This document shows, one piece after another, positions 1 through 5,633 of a stretch of 8,503 bases of DNA; positions within the stretch are counted from its first letter, which is position 1; the number at the start of each line of letters is the position of its first letter. This DNA is from Clostridia bacterium (GTDB lineage Bacteria; Bacillota; Clostridia; Oscillospirales; CAG-272). The position numbers and the translations under genes are program-made. The notes under the pieces were generated by a model. The model searched no databases, was not told where the DNA came from, and saw nothing but the letters and a program-made list of their open reading frames with translations. The stretch spans positions 1 through 8,503 of the forward strand of contig JAFTMU010000398.1 of assembly GCA_017452215.1 (NCBI GenBank). The letters run 5' to 3'.

Positions 1-347
1 GAATCGGTTTCGAAAACGTACTGATTGAACCGCATTTTTGCTTCGTAAGAAGCCAGCAGGGTTTGAATGACCGTTTCGGTGACGTAGTTGAAAAACTCCT
101 CTTCCCCGTCAAAATCCAAGCAGAGATCCACCCGTATTTTTTTTGCGGTGTTGCGGTAAACGATGTCTAAAACCTCGTCGATATTGGAAAAACAGTTATA
201 AAACACCCGATTGGTGATGCCAAGCTCTTGCAGGATGCTGCGCGCTGTCACCGTTTGCGCTCCCCGCTCGGTAGCGATCCGCTGGGCGGCGCTGATGATG
301 CGCTGGGACATTTCATCCTTGATCTTTTCGATGTTTTTTTCGGACAA
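1..347 (-). CDS. TetR/AcrR-family transcriptional regulator (N-terminal part)
   Basis: This is the first 115 codons of a one-component DNA-binding repressor; the C-terminal ligand-binding part lies outside the window. Residues about 14-60 fit the TetR helix-turn-helix: a helix with IISAAQRIATERGA, then TVTARSILQELGITNRVFYNCF, where the FYNCF segment matches the usual recognition-helix end (typically xxYxHF). The reading frame is open from 347 to the window edge. I place the start at a TTG (347-345) because the upstream GGAGGTGATC (359-350) matches the anti-Shine-Dalgarno sequence over ten bases, with 7 nt between GGAGG and the TTG; no ATG sits in a similar position. It is transcribed away from the flavin reductase gene at 572. 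A consensus promoter and palindromes directly upstream suggest autorepression. The ligand is unknown. Confidence 0.88.
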   Translation of the reverse strand, partial: MSEKNIEKIKDEMSQRIISAAQRIATERGAQTVTARSILQELGITNRVFYNCFSNIDEVLDIVYRNTAKKIRVDLCLDFDGEEEFFNYVTETVIQTLLASYEAKMRFNQYVFETD

Positions 348-363
348 GCGATCACCTCCGTTC

Positions 364-389
364 AGCACACTGTGTGCTAATTATAGCAC
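364..389. promoter_or_regulatory. Nested palindromic operators, probably for the TetR-family protein
   Basis: Two inverted repeats share a half-site. A perfect 15-bp palindrome, AGCACACTGTGTGCT, covers 364-378 and would span the predicted start point near 373. A second, GTGCTA-ATTA-TAGCAC at 374-389, has 6-bp arms around most of the -10 box. Together they give three GTGCT/AGCAC half-sites in 26 bp, where binding would block RNA polymerase. No copy is visible near the flavin reductase promoter at 510-538. Binding by the adjacent regulator is inferred from position and symmetry. Confidence 0.65.
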
Positions 390-408
390 GGTTGCGTCTT
401 TCTGTCAA
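380..408 (-). promoter_or_regulatory. Consensus sigma-A promoter of the tetR-like gene
   Basis: On the minus strand TTGACA (408-403) is followed after exactly 17 nt by TATAAT (385-380), preceded by TGC (an extended -10, TGnTATAAT). Both hexamers are perfect consensus. The expected start point is near 373, giving a leader of about 26 nt to the TTG start. So strong a promoter on a regulator gene fits one that is normally held off by its own product. Confidence 0.85.
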
Positions 409-509
409 TGTTTTTTCACAATTATTAACACTTCGTTCAAAAAACGACGGTTTCCGACAGGAATTTTGGTTGGTTTTCTTGACGGTTTGTAAATCTTTTT
501 TGGATCTGC

Positions 510-538
510 TTGCATTTTTGCTCCTCTCGGAGTATGAT
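510..538 (+). promoter_or_regulatory. Promoter of the flavin reductase-like gene
   Basis: TTGCAT (510-515), a 17-nt spacer and TATGAT (533-538) make a good sigma-A promoter. The predicted start near 545 leaves a leader of roughly 27 nt before the ATG at 572. The tetR-side palindromes lie more than 120 bp upstream, so direct control of this promoter by the same operator is not evident. Confidence 0.6.
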
Positions 539-571
539 ATAAAGCAGTATATTACGAAAGGATCTTGGATT

Positions 572-1081
572 ATGAGCAATTTTGAAAGAGTGGATTTTGA
601 TCGGTTTGAATCGGTGTTTGGTCGCATTGGGAAGGATTGGATGCTGATCGGGGCCTCGGACGGGGAGCGGGACAATATTATGACCGCCTCCTGGGGCTGT
701 CTCGGGTATTTATGGAGACGTCCCGTGGCGGTTTGCTTCATCCGTCCGCAGCGCTACACCTATGAGATCACCGAGAGGAGCGACCGTCTTTCACTTTCCT
801 TTTTTGAGGGAGAAGGGCACAGAGAGGCGCTGGTTTGGTGCGGAAGAAACAGCGGGCGTGACGGTGATAAATTCGAGGGCTCGGGGTTGACCAAGGAATT
901 TTCCGAAAACGGCGTTCCCTATCCCGAGGAGGCGTCCTTTGTTTTGCTCTGCCGCAAGCTCTATGCGGACGATATCAGGGAATGCGCCTTTGTGGACAAG
1001 AGCATTCTTGACGAATACAAGGCAGGGGACTATCACCGTGTGTATATTTGCGAGATCGAGGAGATCCTTTGCAAAAAATAA
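572..1081 (+). CDS. Flavin reductase family protein (FMN-binding split barrel)
   Basis: The 169-residue product resembles the flavin reductase-like domain, a split beta-barrel that binds FMN and is used by small NAD(P)H:flavin oxidoreductases and related flavoproteins in the cytoplasm. Visible signatures are GASDGERDNIMTASW (about 27-41), where the NxMTASW part is the usual FMN-phosphate region, then RPQRYT (58-63) and the late GDYHRVYICEIE (152-163), comparable to the GDhxxhhG-type end of the family. Length is normal for the clostridial short form. I start at ATG 572, with AAAGGA at 557-562 nine bases upstream, rather than at in-frame ATG 374, whose extension would run through the promoter and is not protein-like. 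It stands alone on this strand, divergent from the TetR-family gene and closed by a hairpin at 1112-1142. Its electron acceptor cannot be told from sequence. Confidence 0.88.
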   Translation: MSNFERVDFDRFESVFGRIGKDWMLIGASDGERDNIMTASWGCLGYLWRRPVAVCFIRPQRYTYEITERSDRLSLSFFEGEGHREALVWCGRNSGRDGDKFEGSGLTKEFSENGVPYPEEASFVLLCRKLYADDIRECAFVDKSILDEYKAGDYHRVYICEIEEILCKK

Positions 1082-1111
1082 CCAAGCCATGGCAATATTT
1101 TTAACGGAATT

Positions 1112-1142
1112 TAGCGGAAGGGGATAAATTTCCCTTCCGTTA
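1112..1142 (+). terminator. Probable terminator after the flavin reductase gene
   Basis: CGGAAGGG (1115-1122) pairs with CCCTTCCG (1132-1139) around a 9-nt loop. The stem can be extended by a G-U, an A-U and a U-A pair to 1112 and 1142. A run of six T follows at 1148-1153, interrupted by TGAC just after the stem, so the tail is not ideal. It lies 31 nt after the stop codon and just before the next promoter. Confidence 0.55.
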
Positions 1143-1171
1143 TTGACTTTTTTATCAAAAGGTGCTATAAT
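1143..1171 (+). promoter_or_regulatory. Promoter of the panT-coaX-transporter operon
   Basis: TTGACT (1143-1148), a 17-nt spacer and TATAAT (1166-1171), preceded by TGC as an extended -10, form a near-consensus sigma-A promoter. The predicted start is near 1178. It lies directly behind the preceding terminator hairpin. Confidence 0.8.
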
Positions 1172-1175
1172 GCAA

Positions 1176-1210
1176 CTGCACTATATTCGGACTTACCGAA
1201 ACAGTAGCAG
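1176..1210 (+). promoter_or_regulatory. Leader stem-loop touching the panT ribosome binding site
   Basis: TTCGG (1186-1190) pairs with CCGAA (1196-1200). Outside it, CTGCACT (1176-1182) pairs with AGT and GCAG (1203-1205 and 1207-1210), leaving one bulged A. The outer stem includes the first two bases of the AGGAGG Shine-Dalgarno (1209-1214). It matches no riboswitch class I know and is too small for one. It may stabilise the 5' end or tune initiation. If transcription starts at 1178, the outermost pairs are lost. Confidence 0.35.
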
Positions 1211-1222
1211 GAGGAATTGAAT

Positions 1223-1828
1223 ATGAAAACAAACAAGCAAGCAGTACGCCAGCTGGTCGGAACGGCTATTCTGGCAGCAGTGATCGTGATCCTTCAGCTG
1301 GTTGCCAGCGGAATCAAGATCGGTCCATTTACCATTACCCTTTCCCTGATCCCCATTATTTTGGGTGCGATCCTGTTCGGTCCCGTATCGGGAGCGGTGT
1401 TGGGCGCTATCTTTGGCGGAATGGTGTGTGTGGCAGTGGTGACGGGAGCTGATCCCGGGGGACATTTGATGTTCCAACAAAATCCTGTTCTGACGCTCTT
1501 TTTGTGTGTTCTGAAAAGCACCGTTGCCGGTCTTGTAGCGGGACTTGTGTGGAAGCTGTTCCAAAAGATGAAGAAGCCCACGGTGGGTGTGGTGGTCTCC
1601 TCGATCCTGTGCCCCGTTTGCAACACGGGCATTCTTTGCATTGGCATTCTGGCGTTCTATCACGATCTGGTAACCGGTTGGGCGTTGGGTAATGGCTTTG
1701 CCAATGCGTTCGCTTACGTTATTTTGGGAATGGTAGGCTTGAATTTTTTGGTGGAGCTGGCGATCAATATCGTTCTGACTCCCGTGATCTTGCGGATCAT
1801 TTCCATTGTGAAAAAGCGGATCTCCTGA
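1223..1828 (+). CDS. panT: ECF transporter S component, probably pantothenate-specific (PanT)
   Basis: This 201-residue integral membrane protein has about six hydrophobic segments and the look of a group II energy-coupling-factor S component, the substrate-binding subunit that works with a shared EcfA/EcfA'/EcfT module encoded elsewhere. Family-like stretches are the amphipathic N-terminal helix with small residues (AILAAVIVILQL, about 15-26), GPFTITLSLIPIILGAILFGP (34-54), and the late-loop PVCNTG (131-136). Pantothenate is inferred mainly from the coaX gene 28 nt downstream in the same operon. ATG 1223 is chosen because AGGAGG (1209-1214) is 8 nt upstream; an in-frame TTG at 1217 is only 2 nt from it. 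No ATPase or T-component genes are in the window, as expected for group II. Another vitamin substrate cannot be excluded; S-component identity is firmer than the substrate. Confidence 0.88.
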   Translation: MKTNKQAVRQLVGTAILAAVIVILQLVASGIKIGPFTITLSLIPIILGAILFGPVSGAVLGAIFGGMVCVAVVTGADPGGHLMFQQNPVLTLFLCVLKSTVAGLVAGLVWKLFQKMKKPTVGVVVSSILCPVCNTGILCIGILAFYHDLVTGWALGNGFANAFAYVILGMVGLNFLVELAINIVLTPVILRIISIVKKRIS

Positions 1829-1856
1829 TTATTTTTTAAAAGAAAGGATTTTTAAA

Positions 1857-2678
1857 ATGATCCTTGCAATTGATTGCGGAAATACGCATATCACCTTAGG
1901 CTGTGTTGATCAAAGCAACATAGCCTCTGCTGTTTTTCGCATTCCCACTGACCGTGAGGAAACGGAGTTTGGGTATGCGGTGAAGATCAAGCAAGCTTTG
2001 GAGCTGGCAGAGGTAGAGCTTTCCGATTTTGAAGGGGCTGCTCTTTCCTCGGTAGTGCCTCCCGTAACCGACACCTTGGTGCGGGCTTTGCGGCTATTGA
2101 CAAAAAAAGAGCCCCTACTCGTTGGAGCGGGCATTAAAACCGGGCTTCACATCTGCACCAATGATCCCGGGGCGGTCGCTTCGGATCTTGTGACCTCCGC
2201 AGTGGCGGCAAAGGAGCTCTATGCGCTCCCTGCTATCATCGTTGACATGGGAACCGCCACCACGCTGACCGTTGTGGACGAAAAAGGACGGTTCATCGGC
2301 GGCGCTATTTTGCCGGGAGTCAAGATCTCCCTGGATGCGCTGTCTCAAAATACCGCACTGCTGCCGCACATTGATATCCGCCCTCCCCTCTCCCCCATTG
2401 GCGCCTGCACGATGGATTGCATGAAATCGGGGATCGTCTTTGGCACGGCGGGCTCGGTGGACGGATTGATCGACAGATTTGAGAAAGCCCTTGGCGCAAA
2501 AGCCGCAAGCGTGATCGCTACGGGTGGGCTTTGTACGCTGATCGCTCCCCACTGTCAACACGAAATGACCGTGGACGAAACGCTGATTTTAAAGGGGCTT
2601 AGTCTGATATGGTATAAAAACAAAGCAACAGAGGATACGCAATACAAAGGAGGACGTCATGAAAGAAGGCATTCGTAA
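1857..2678 (+). CDS. coaX: Type III pantothenate kinase CoaX
   Basis: CoaX phosphorylates pantothenate to 4'-phosphopantothenate with ATP, the first committed step to coenzyme A; type III enzymes belong to the ASKHA fold and are not feedback-inhibited by CoA. The 273 residues show the phosphate-1 motif AIDCGNTH (4-11), SSVVPPVT (64-71), the segment DPGAVASDLVTSAVAA (103-118) equivalent to the GADR region with the expected catalytic Asp at 110, the phosphate-2 motif VDMGTATTLTVVD (129-141), GGAILPG (148-154), ATGG (221-224) and the C-terminal DETLILKGL (240-248). Start ATG 1857 has AAAGGA at 1843-1848. The last 20 nt overlap the next gene, so translation is probably coupled, and the GGAGG of that gene lies inside coaX. 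The highly charged last ten residues (GGRHERRHS) may be a by-product of encoding this overlap. Confidence 0.95.
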   Translation: MILAIDCGNTHITLGCVDQSNIASAVFRIPTDREETEFGYAVKIKQALELAEVELSDFEGAALSSVVPPVTDTLVRALRLLTKKEPLLVGAGIKTGLHICTNDPGAVASDLVTSAVAAKELYALPAIIVDMGTATTLTVVDEKGRFIGGAILPGVKISLDALSQNTALLPHIDIRPPLSPIGACTMDCMKSGIVFGTAGSVDGLIDRFEKALGAKAASVIATGGLCTLIAPHCQHEMTVDETLILKGLSLIWYKNKATEDTQYKGGRHERRHS

Positions 2679-4113
2679 AAAAACACGGCTGATCGCCTAT
2701 CTCCTGGCTCTGGTCTACTTTACCAGCTACGCCACCCGCATCAACTTTGCGGTAATGCTGGTGAAGGTCTACACGGAAATGGGCATCGAAAAATCGGCGA
2801 TCTCGATCGTCATTACGGGCTTGACGCTGACCTACGGCGCAGGTCAGATCATCAGCGGGTTGCTTGGTGACAAGATCAAGCCCCAGCATCTGCTCAGCTC
2901 TGGTCTTGGATTGGCTTCGCTATGTAACGTTGCCATGTTCTTTTGCCAAAGCGTTCCCTCGATGACCGTGGTCTGGTGTGTCAACGGCTTTGCCCAAGCG
3001 CTTCTTTGGCCTCCCATCGTTCGCCTGATGGCTACCTATCTGACGGATACGGAATACAGCTATGCGGTCGTGAGAGTCTCCTGGGGCTCCTCCGTTGCAA
3101 CCATTGCGCTCTATCTCATCTGCCCCGCCCTTTTGCACGTTATGAGCTGGCGGACGATCATGGTCTTGTGTGCGGCGTTGGGATTGTTGGTAACGGTATT
3201 CTGGACGGCTGTCAACGGAAGGCTCTTTAACGAGCCTATTATGAAATCCGCCGCTCCCGTCGGAAAGAAAAAGTCCGCTTCGGCACTCCCGGGGTACGTT
3301 TATCTTCCCATCGTCCTGATCATGCTTGGCATTATCATGCAGGGAATGCTGCGTGACGGTGTGACCAACTGGATGCCCACCTATCTTTTGGAGACCTTCC
3401 ATCTGCCCGAGGAAAATGCCATTGTTGCAACGGTGATTCTTGCCGTGTTCAGTATGGTCAGCTTCTCGGTGTTCGATCTGTTGCAACGCAAAGTGTTCCA
3501 AAACGAGGTATTCTGCGCTGCGATGATCTTTTTGGGCTCTGCTGTGTTTTCGGCGATCCTGTTGGCAGTCAACGTCTTCTTCCCCTCTGCCATTGCCGTG
3601 ACCATGGTGTTGATGGCATTGGTGGTGGGAGCGATGCACGGCATCAATCTGATGCTCATTTCCATCGTGCCCAAGAGATTTGCTAAAACCGGCAAGGTCT
3701 CTACCTATTCGGGCTTGCTTAATGCCTGCACCTACATCGGCGCCGCTATTTCCACCTACGGCTTTGCATCTCTTGCCGAAAGCTTTGGTTGGAGCTTCAC
3801 GATTCTGACCTGGGTGATCATTGCGGTGATCGGTCTTGCCTTGTGTTTCCTCGCCGCTCCTCTTTGGAAACGGTTCAAAAAGGATGCAGAGATGGAAGTG
3901 AGTGTTCTCCCTGCTTCAATAGCAGATCCGGAGGCTTCCTGTGTCCCTGCACCTAAGGAGCAAGAGGCGGCTTTGACGGAACGAAGCAAAAAGATGAAAA
4001 AGGCTAAGGAGATCGGTGTGACAATGGGCGTTTGCGCATTGATCGCCGTGATTGCCGTGAAGATCGCAGGAATCGAAAAGGAAAAGAAAAAGAAATATCC
4101 GTTTGAAAAATAA
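2659..4113 (+). CDS. MFS transporter of the organophosphate:phosphate antiporter (OPA) type
   Basis: The 484-residue product is a 12-helix major facilitator with GlpT/UhpT-like signatures. YFTSYATRINFAV (20-32) aligns with the GlpT YxxRKNFAL segment, placing R27 at GlpT Arg45. MLRDGVTNWMPTYL (230-243) aligns with the LLRYGILDWSPTYL segment, placing R232 at GlpT Arg269; both arginines bind phosphate in GlpT. NGFAQALLWPP with R122 (109-122) matches the GlpT NGxxQGMGWPPxxR region. Family members exchange phosphate for phosphorylated organic compounds across the inner membrane. A central basic loop (about 195-208) separates the halves. After helix 12 (about 380-402) comes an unusual tail of about 80 residues with a charged linker, a further hydrophobic segment (about 453-470) and a Lys-rich end. 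Start ATG 2659 has AAAGGAGG 5 nt upstream and overlaps coaX. The substrate is unknown. Confidence 0.88.
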   Translation: MKEGIRKKTRLIAYLLALVYFTSYATRINFAVMLVKVYTEMGIEKSAISIVITGLTLTYGAGQIISGLLGDKIKPQHLLSSGLGLASLCNVAMFFCQSVPSMTVVWCVNGFAQALLWPPIVRLMATYLTDTEYSYAVVRVSWGSSVATIALYLICPALLHVMSWRTIMVLCAALGLLVTVFWTAVNGRLFNEPIMKSAAPVGKKKSASALPGYVYLPIVLIMLGIIMQGMLRDGVTNWMPTYLLETFHLPEENAIVATVILAVFSMVSFSVFDLLQRKVFQNEVFCAAMIFLGSAVFSAILLAVNVFFPSAIAVTMVLMALVVGAMHGINLMLISIVPKRFAKTGKVSTYSGLLNACTYIGAAISTYGFASLAESFGWSFTILTWVIIAVIGLALCFLAAPLWKRFKKDAEMEVSVLPASIADPEASCVPAPKEQEAALTERSKKMKKAKEIGVTMGVCALIAVIAVKIAGIEKEKKKKYPFEK

Positions 4114-4162
4114 ACACGACACCCCGATGCAACCGTTGCATCGGGGTGTCGTGTTTATTTTT
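4106..4162. terminator. Bidirectional terminator between convergent operons
   Basis: A perfect inverted repeat with 28-base arms (4106-4133 and 4135-4162) surrounds one central base. As RNA the core ACACGACACCCCGATGCAA folds on its complement with a tiny loop. The ends are A5 on the left and T5 on the right, so either strand yields a GC-rich hairpin with a U-tract. It includes the stop codon of the upstream transporter (4111-4113) and the first two bases of the opposing stop codon (4161-4163), so one element closes both operons. Confidence 0.93.
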
Positions 4163-5039
4163 ATGGATCGATCAGCTCGAGATATTCCTCGAGGGTAATA
4201 GAGGCATGGTGAATGTCGGTTGCCGCTTCCCTGCCCACAAAGCGATAGTGCCACGGCTCGTAGGTATAGCCTGTGATCTCTTCCTTCCCCTTGGGATAGC
4301 GGAGAATAAAGCCGAACTTATACGCATTCTCACGAAGCCACGCAAATGCCCCTGTGTTTTCAAATGCTACGGTCAAGTCCGTGCCCATCTCCTCGGTGAT
4401 AAAGTCCACGCAAAGTCCCGTCTGGTGCTCGCTGGTGCCGGGATACGCAGAGTAGCTCAATACCAGCTTCTCGGCATCCTCACGGGTCAATGCCGTTTTG
4501 CCCTGGTTGGTATAATTCGCTTTTATATAATCATATCCAAAAAACGTATATGCGTCGGGGGAAATGGTACTGCTTTCCTGTTCCAGATAATGATTATACA
4601 GGGACTGCTGCTTGCTGTAAGAACGGTAAGAGGAGCAGACCTTGACGTCGGTGACGCCTGCCGCTTGCATCTCACGCAGCAGCCCGTCAAGAGCAGCTGC
4701 CGCACGGCTTTCCAGCTCGTAGGTGCGGCCGCTCTCAAGAACGGGGCAACTCAGGATGGTGAGAGAGGCGGGGACGTAGTCCGAGCCGAGGGTGATGTTC
4801 TTGTTCATCAACAAAAGATAAACGTCGGAAAGGTTGGTGGTAAGGACCGACACGTCAACGTCGGTCAGATACGTATATTCCATATTCTGATAACATCCGA
4901 CGACAGTGCCGTCAGGATTGGGATTTTTTGATTCCGAGGGGGTGGTTTGCGACTCGTCGGGGGTAAAGGCAGTGCAACCCTGCAAAAAAAGGAGCGCCGA
5001 GAGAAGCAAGAGCCACAAATTTGTTTTATTTTTTCTCAT
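4161..5039 (-). CDS. VanY-like D-Ala-D-Ala carboxypeptidase lipoprotein (peptidase M15B)
   Basis: This 292-residue protein is probably anchored outside the membrane and trims the terminal D-Ala from peptidoglycan stem peptides. The N-terminus is a lipoprotein signal: Lys-rich start, hydrophobic stretch 8-19, lipobox LQGC with Cys22, then a Ser/Thr/Pro linker. The catalytic domain shows CSSYRSYSKQQSLYN (135-149, substrate-binding Arg139), SEHQTGLCVDF (203-213, zinc ligands His205 and Asp212) and YEPWHYRFVG (260-269, catalytic Glu261 and zinc ligand His264), as in VanY and DdcY. I choose ATG 5039, with GGAAGG four bases upstream. Longer in-frame starts up to 5162 lie in the upstream gene and add a non-signal sequence. 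Its start overlaps the end of mnmM by 14 nt. No VanS/VanR/VanH/VanX neighbours are present, so a wall-remodelling role is more likely than glycopeptide resistance. Confidence 0.9.
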   Translation of the reverse strand: MRKNKTNLWLLLLSALLFLQGCTAFTPDESQTTPSESKNPNPDGTVVGCYQNMEYTYLTDVDVSVLTTNLSDVYLLLMNKNITLGSDYVPASLTILSCPVLESGRTYELESRAAAALDGLLREMQAAGVTDVKVCSSYRSYSKQQSLYNHYLEQESSTISPDAYTFFGYDYIKANYTNQGKTALTREDAEKLVLSYSAYPGTSEHQTGLCVDFITEEMGTDLTVAFENTGAFAWLRENAYKFGFILRYPKGKEEITGYTYEPWHYRFVGREAATDIHHASITLEEYLELIDP

Positions 5040-5619
5040 GTGACCTTCCATAGGGTATTTTGATGGGAGATTTGGTTTCGATAACGATAAAATAGGGGGA
5101 TGCGGGGGAATTGAGAATGTTGACCTTGGTGGCACAGACCTTGTGACGGCTGATGCCTGCAAGATAATCGCAGATCATCTTGCCCTCCAAGTCTCCTTCC
5201 TCGTGTCCCGGGTAGACGGCGACATTGATAATAGCGTCCTGATCCATCAGGTCGATGGCTGCCTCGATTGCCGGCAGAGTGGTCTCTCTGAGGGTGGTGA
5301 TGGATTTATCTCCCCCGGGAAGCCACCCAAGGTTAAACATTCCTGCCTTGATGGGGCCCTTGACATAGTTTTTGACATTGTGGTGGGAATCATGTATCAG
5401 GGTGTAATTTTCGGGGCATCCCACCTCTTTGAGACGCTTTGCGGTGGATTCTACTGCCTGCGCCTGGATATCGAAGGCGTACACGTGTCCCGTCATGCCG
5501 ACGGTGCGGCAAAGGAACTCGGTATCATATCCGTTACCCATGGTGAAATCCACGGCGATATCGCCTTCCTTCAAATGGGTGAGAATGAAATGCTTGTGTA
5601 GTTTGAGCAGGTCTATCAT
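5026..5619 (-). CDS. mnmM: tRNA mnm5(s2)U methyltransferase MnmM (YtqB family, 'rRNA methylase' domain)
   Basis: This 197-residue class I SAM-dependent methyltransferase matches the YtqB family. In Bacillus subtilis the family is described as MnmM, which methylates the 5-aminomethyl group of wobble uridine in tRNA to complete mnm5(s2)U where the MnmC methylase domain is absent. Signatures are the SAM-binding DFTMGNGYDTEFL (24-36), VYAFDIQ (46-52), DSHHN (77-81), the hallmark FNLGWLPGGDKSITT (95-109) and VYPGHEEGD (135-143), then a closing strand PYFIVIET. Start ATG 5619 has AGAGGA about nine bases upstream. It sits 14 nt after the DUF6062-like gene and overlaps the VanY-like gene, so the three are almost certainly co-transcribed. 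Older databases call such proteins putative rRNA methylases; the tRNA role here is by family. Confidence 0.88.
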   Translation of the reverse strand: MIDLLKLHKHFILTHLKEGDIAVDFTMGNGYDTEFLCRTVGMTGHVYAFDIQAQAVESTAKRLKEVGCPENYTLIHDSHHNVKNYVKGPIKAGMFNLGWLPGGDKSITTLRETTLPAIEAAIDLMDQDAIINVAVYPGHEEGDLEGKMICDYLAGISRHKVCATKVNILNSPASPYFIVIETKSPIKIPYGRSHEKK

Positions 5620-5633
5620 CTTTTTATTCCTCT

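Noticed and set aside
374..571. N-terminal extension of the flavin reductase frame from ATG 374
   Set aside because: It runs through the operator region and the promoter at 510-538, lacks a ribosome site and family similarity, while ATG 572 has both.
352..741. Minus-strand 129-codon frame
   Set aside because: It overlaps the tetR promoter and the start of the flavin reductase gene, and the product is Arg/Ser/Lys-rich with no recognisable domain.
1082..1222. Vitamin or CoA riboswitch before panT
   Set aside because: The leader after the predicted start is only about 45 nt and shows no known aptamer core; only a small hairpin is supported.
1193..1663. Minus-strand 156-codon frame opposite panT
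   Set aside because: Its His/Gln/Arg-rich composition is typical of the antisense of a hydrophobic membrane protein gene.
2115..2561. Minus-strand 148-codon frame opposite coaX
   Set aside because: Antisense to an intact kinase gene; no ribosome site or domain seen.
2920..3639. Minus-strand 239-codon frame opposite the OPA transporter
   Set aside because: Long but His/Arg/Asp-rich, the expected shadow of membrane-protein codons; no start signal.
4146..4931. Plus-strand 261-codon frame opposite the VanY-like gene
   Set aside because: Starts inside the terminator and is antisense to a gene with complete catalytic motifs; no domain recognised.
4161..5039. Vancomycin-resistance (van) cluster
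   Set aside because: Only a VanY-like peptidase is present, with no two-component system, ligase or dipeptidase; such lone peptidases are common in Clostridia.
5040..5162. Longer start for the VanY-like protein
   Set aside because: It would overlap mnmM much further and put a Pro-rich stretch before the lipoprotein signal; ATG 5039 has a ribosome site and makes a proper signal peptide.
5143..5601. Plus-strand 152-codon frame opposite mnmM
   Set aside because: Shadow of a gene with clear MnmM/YtqB motifs.
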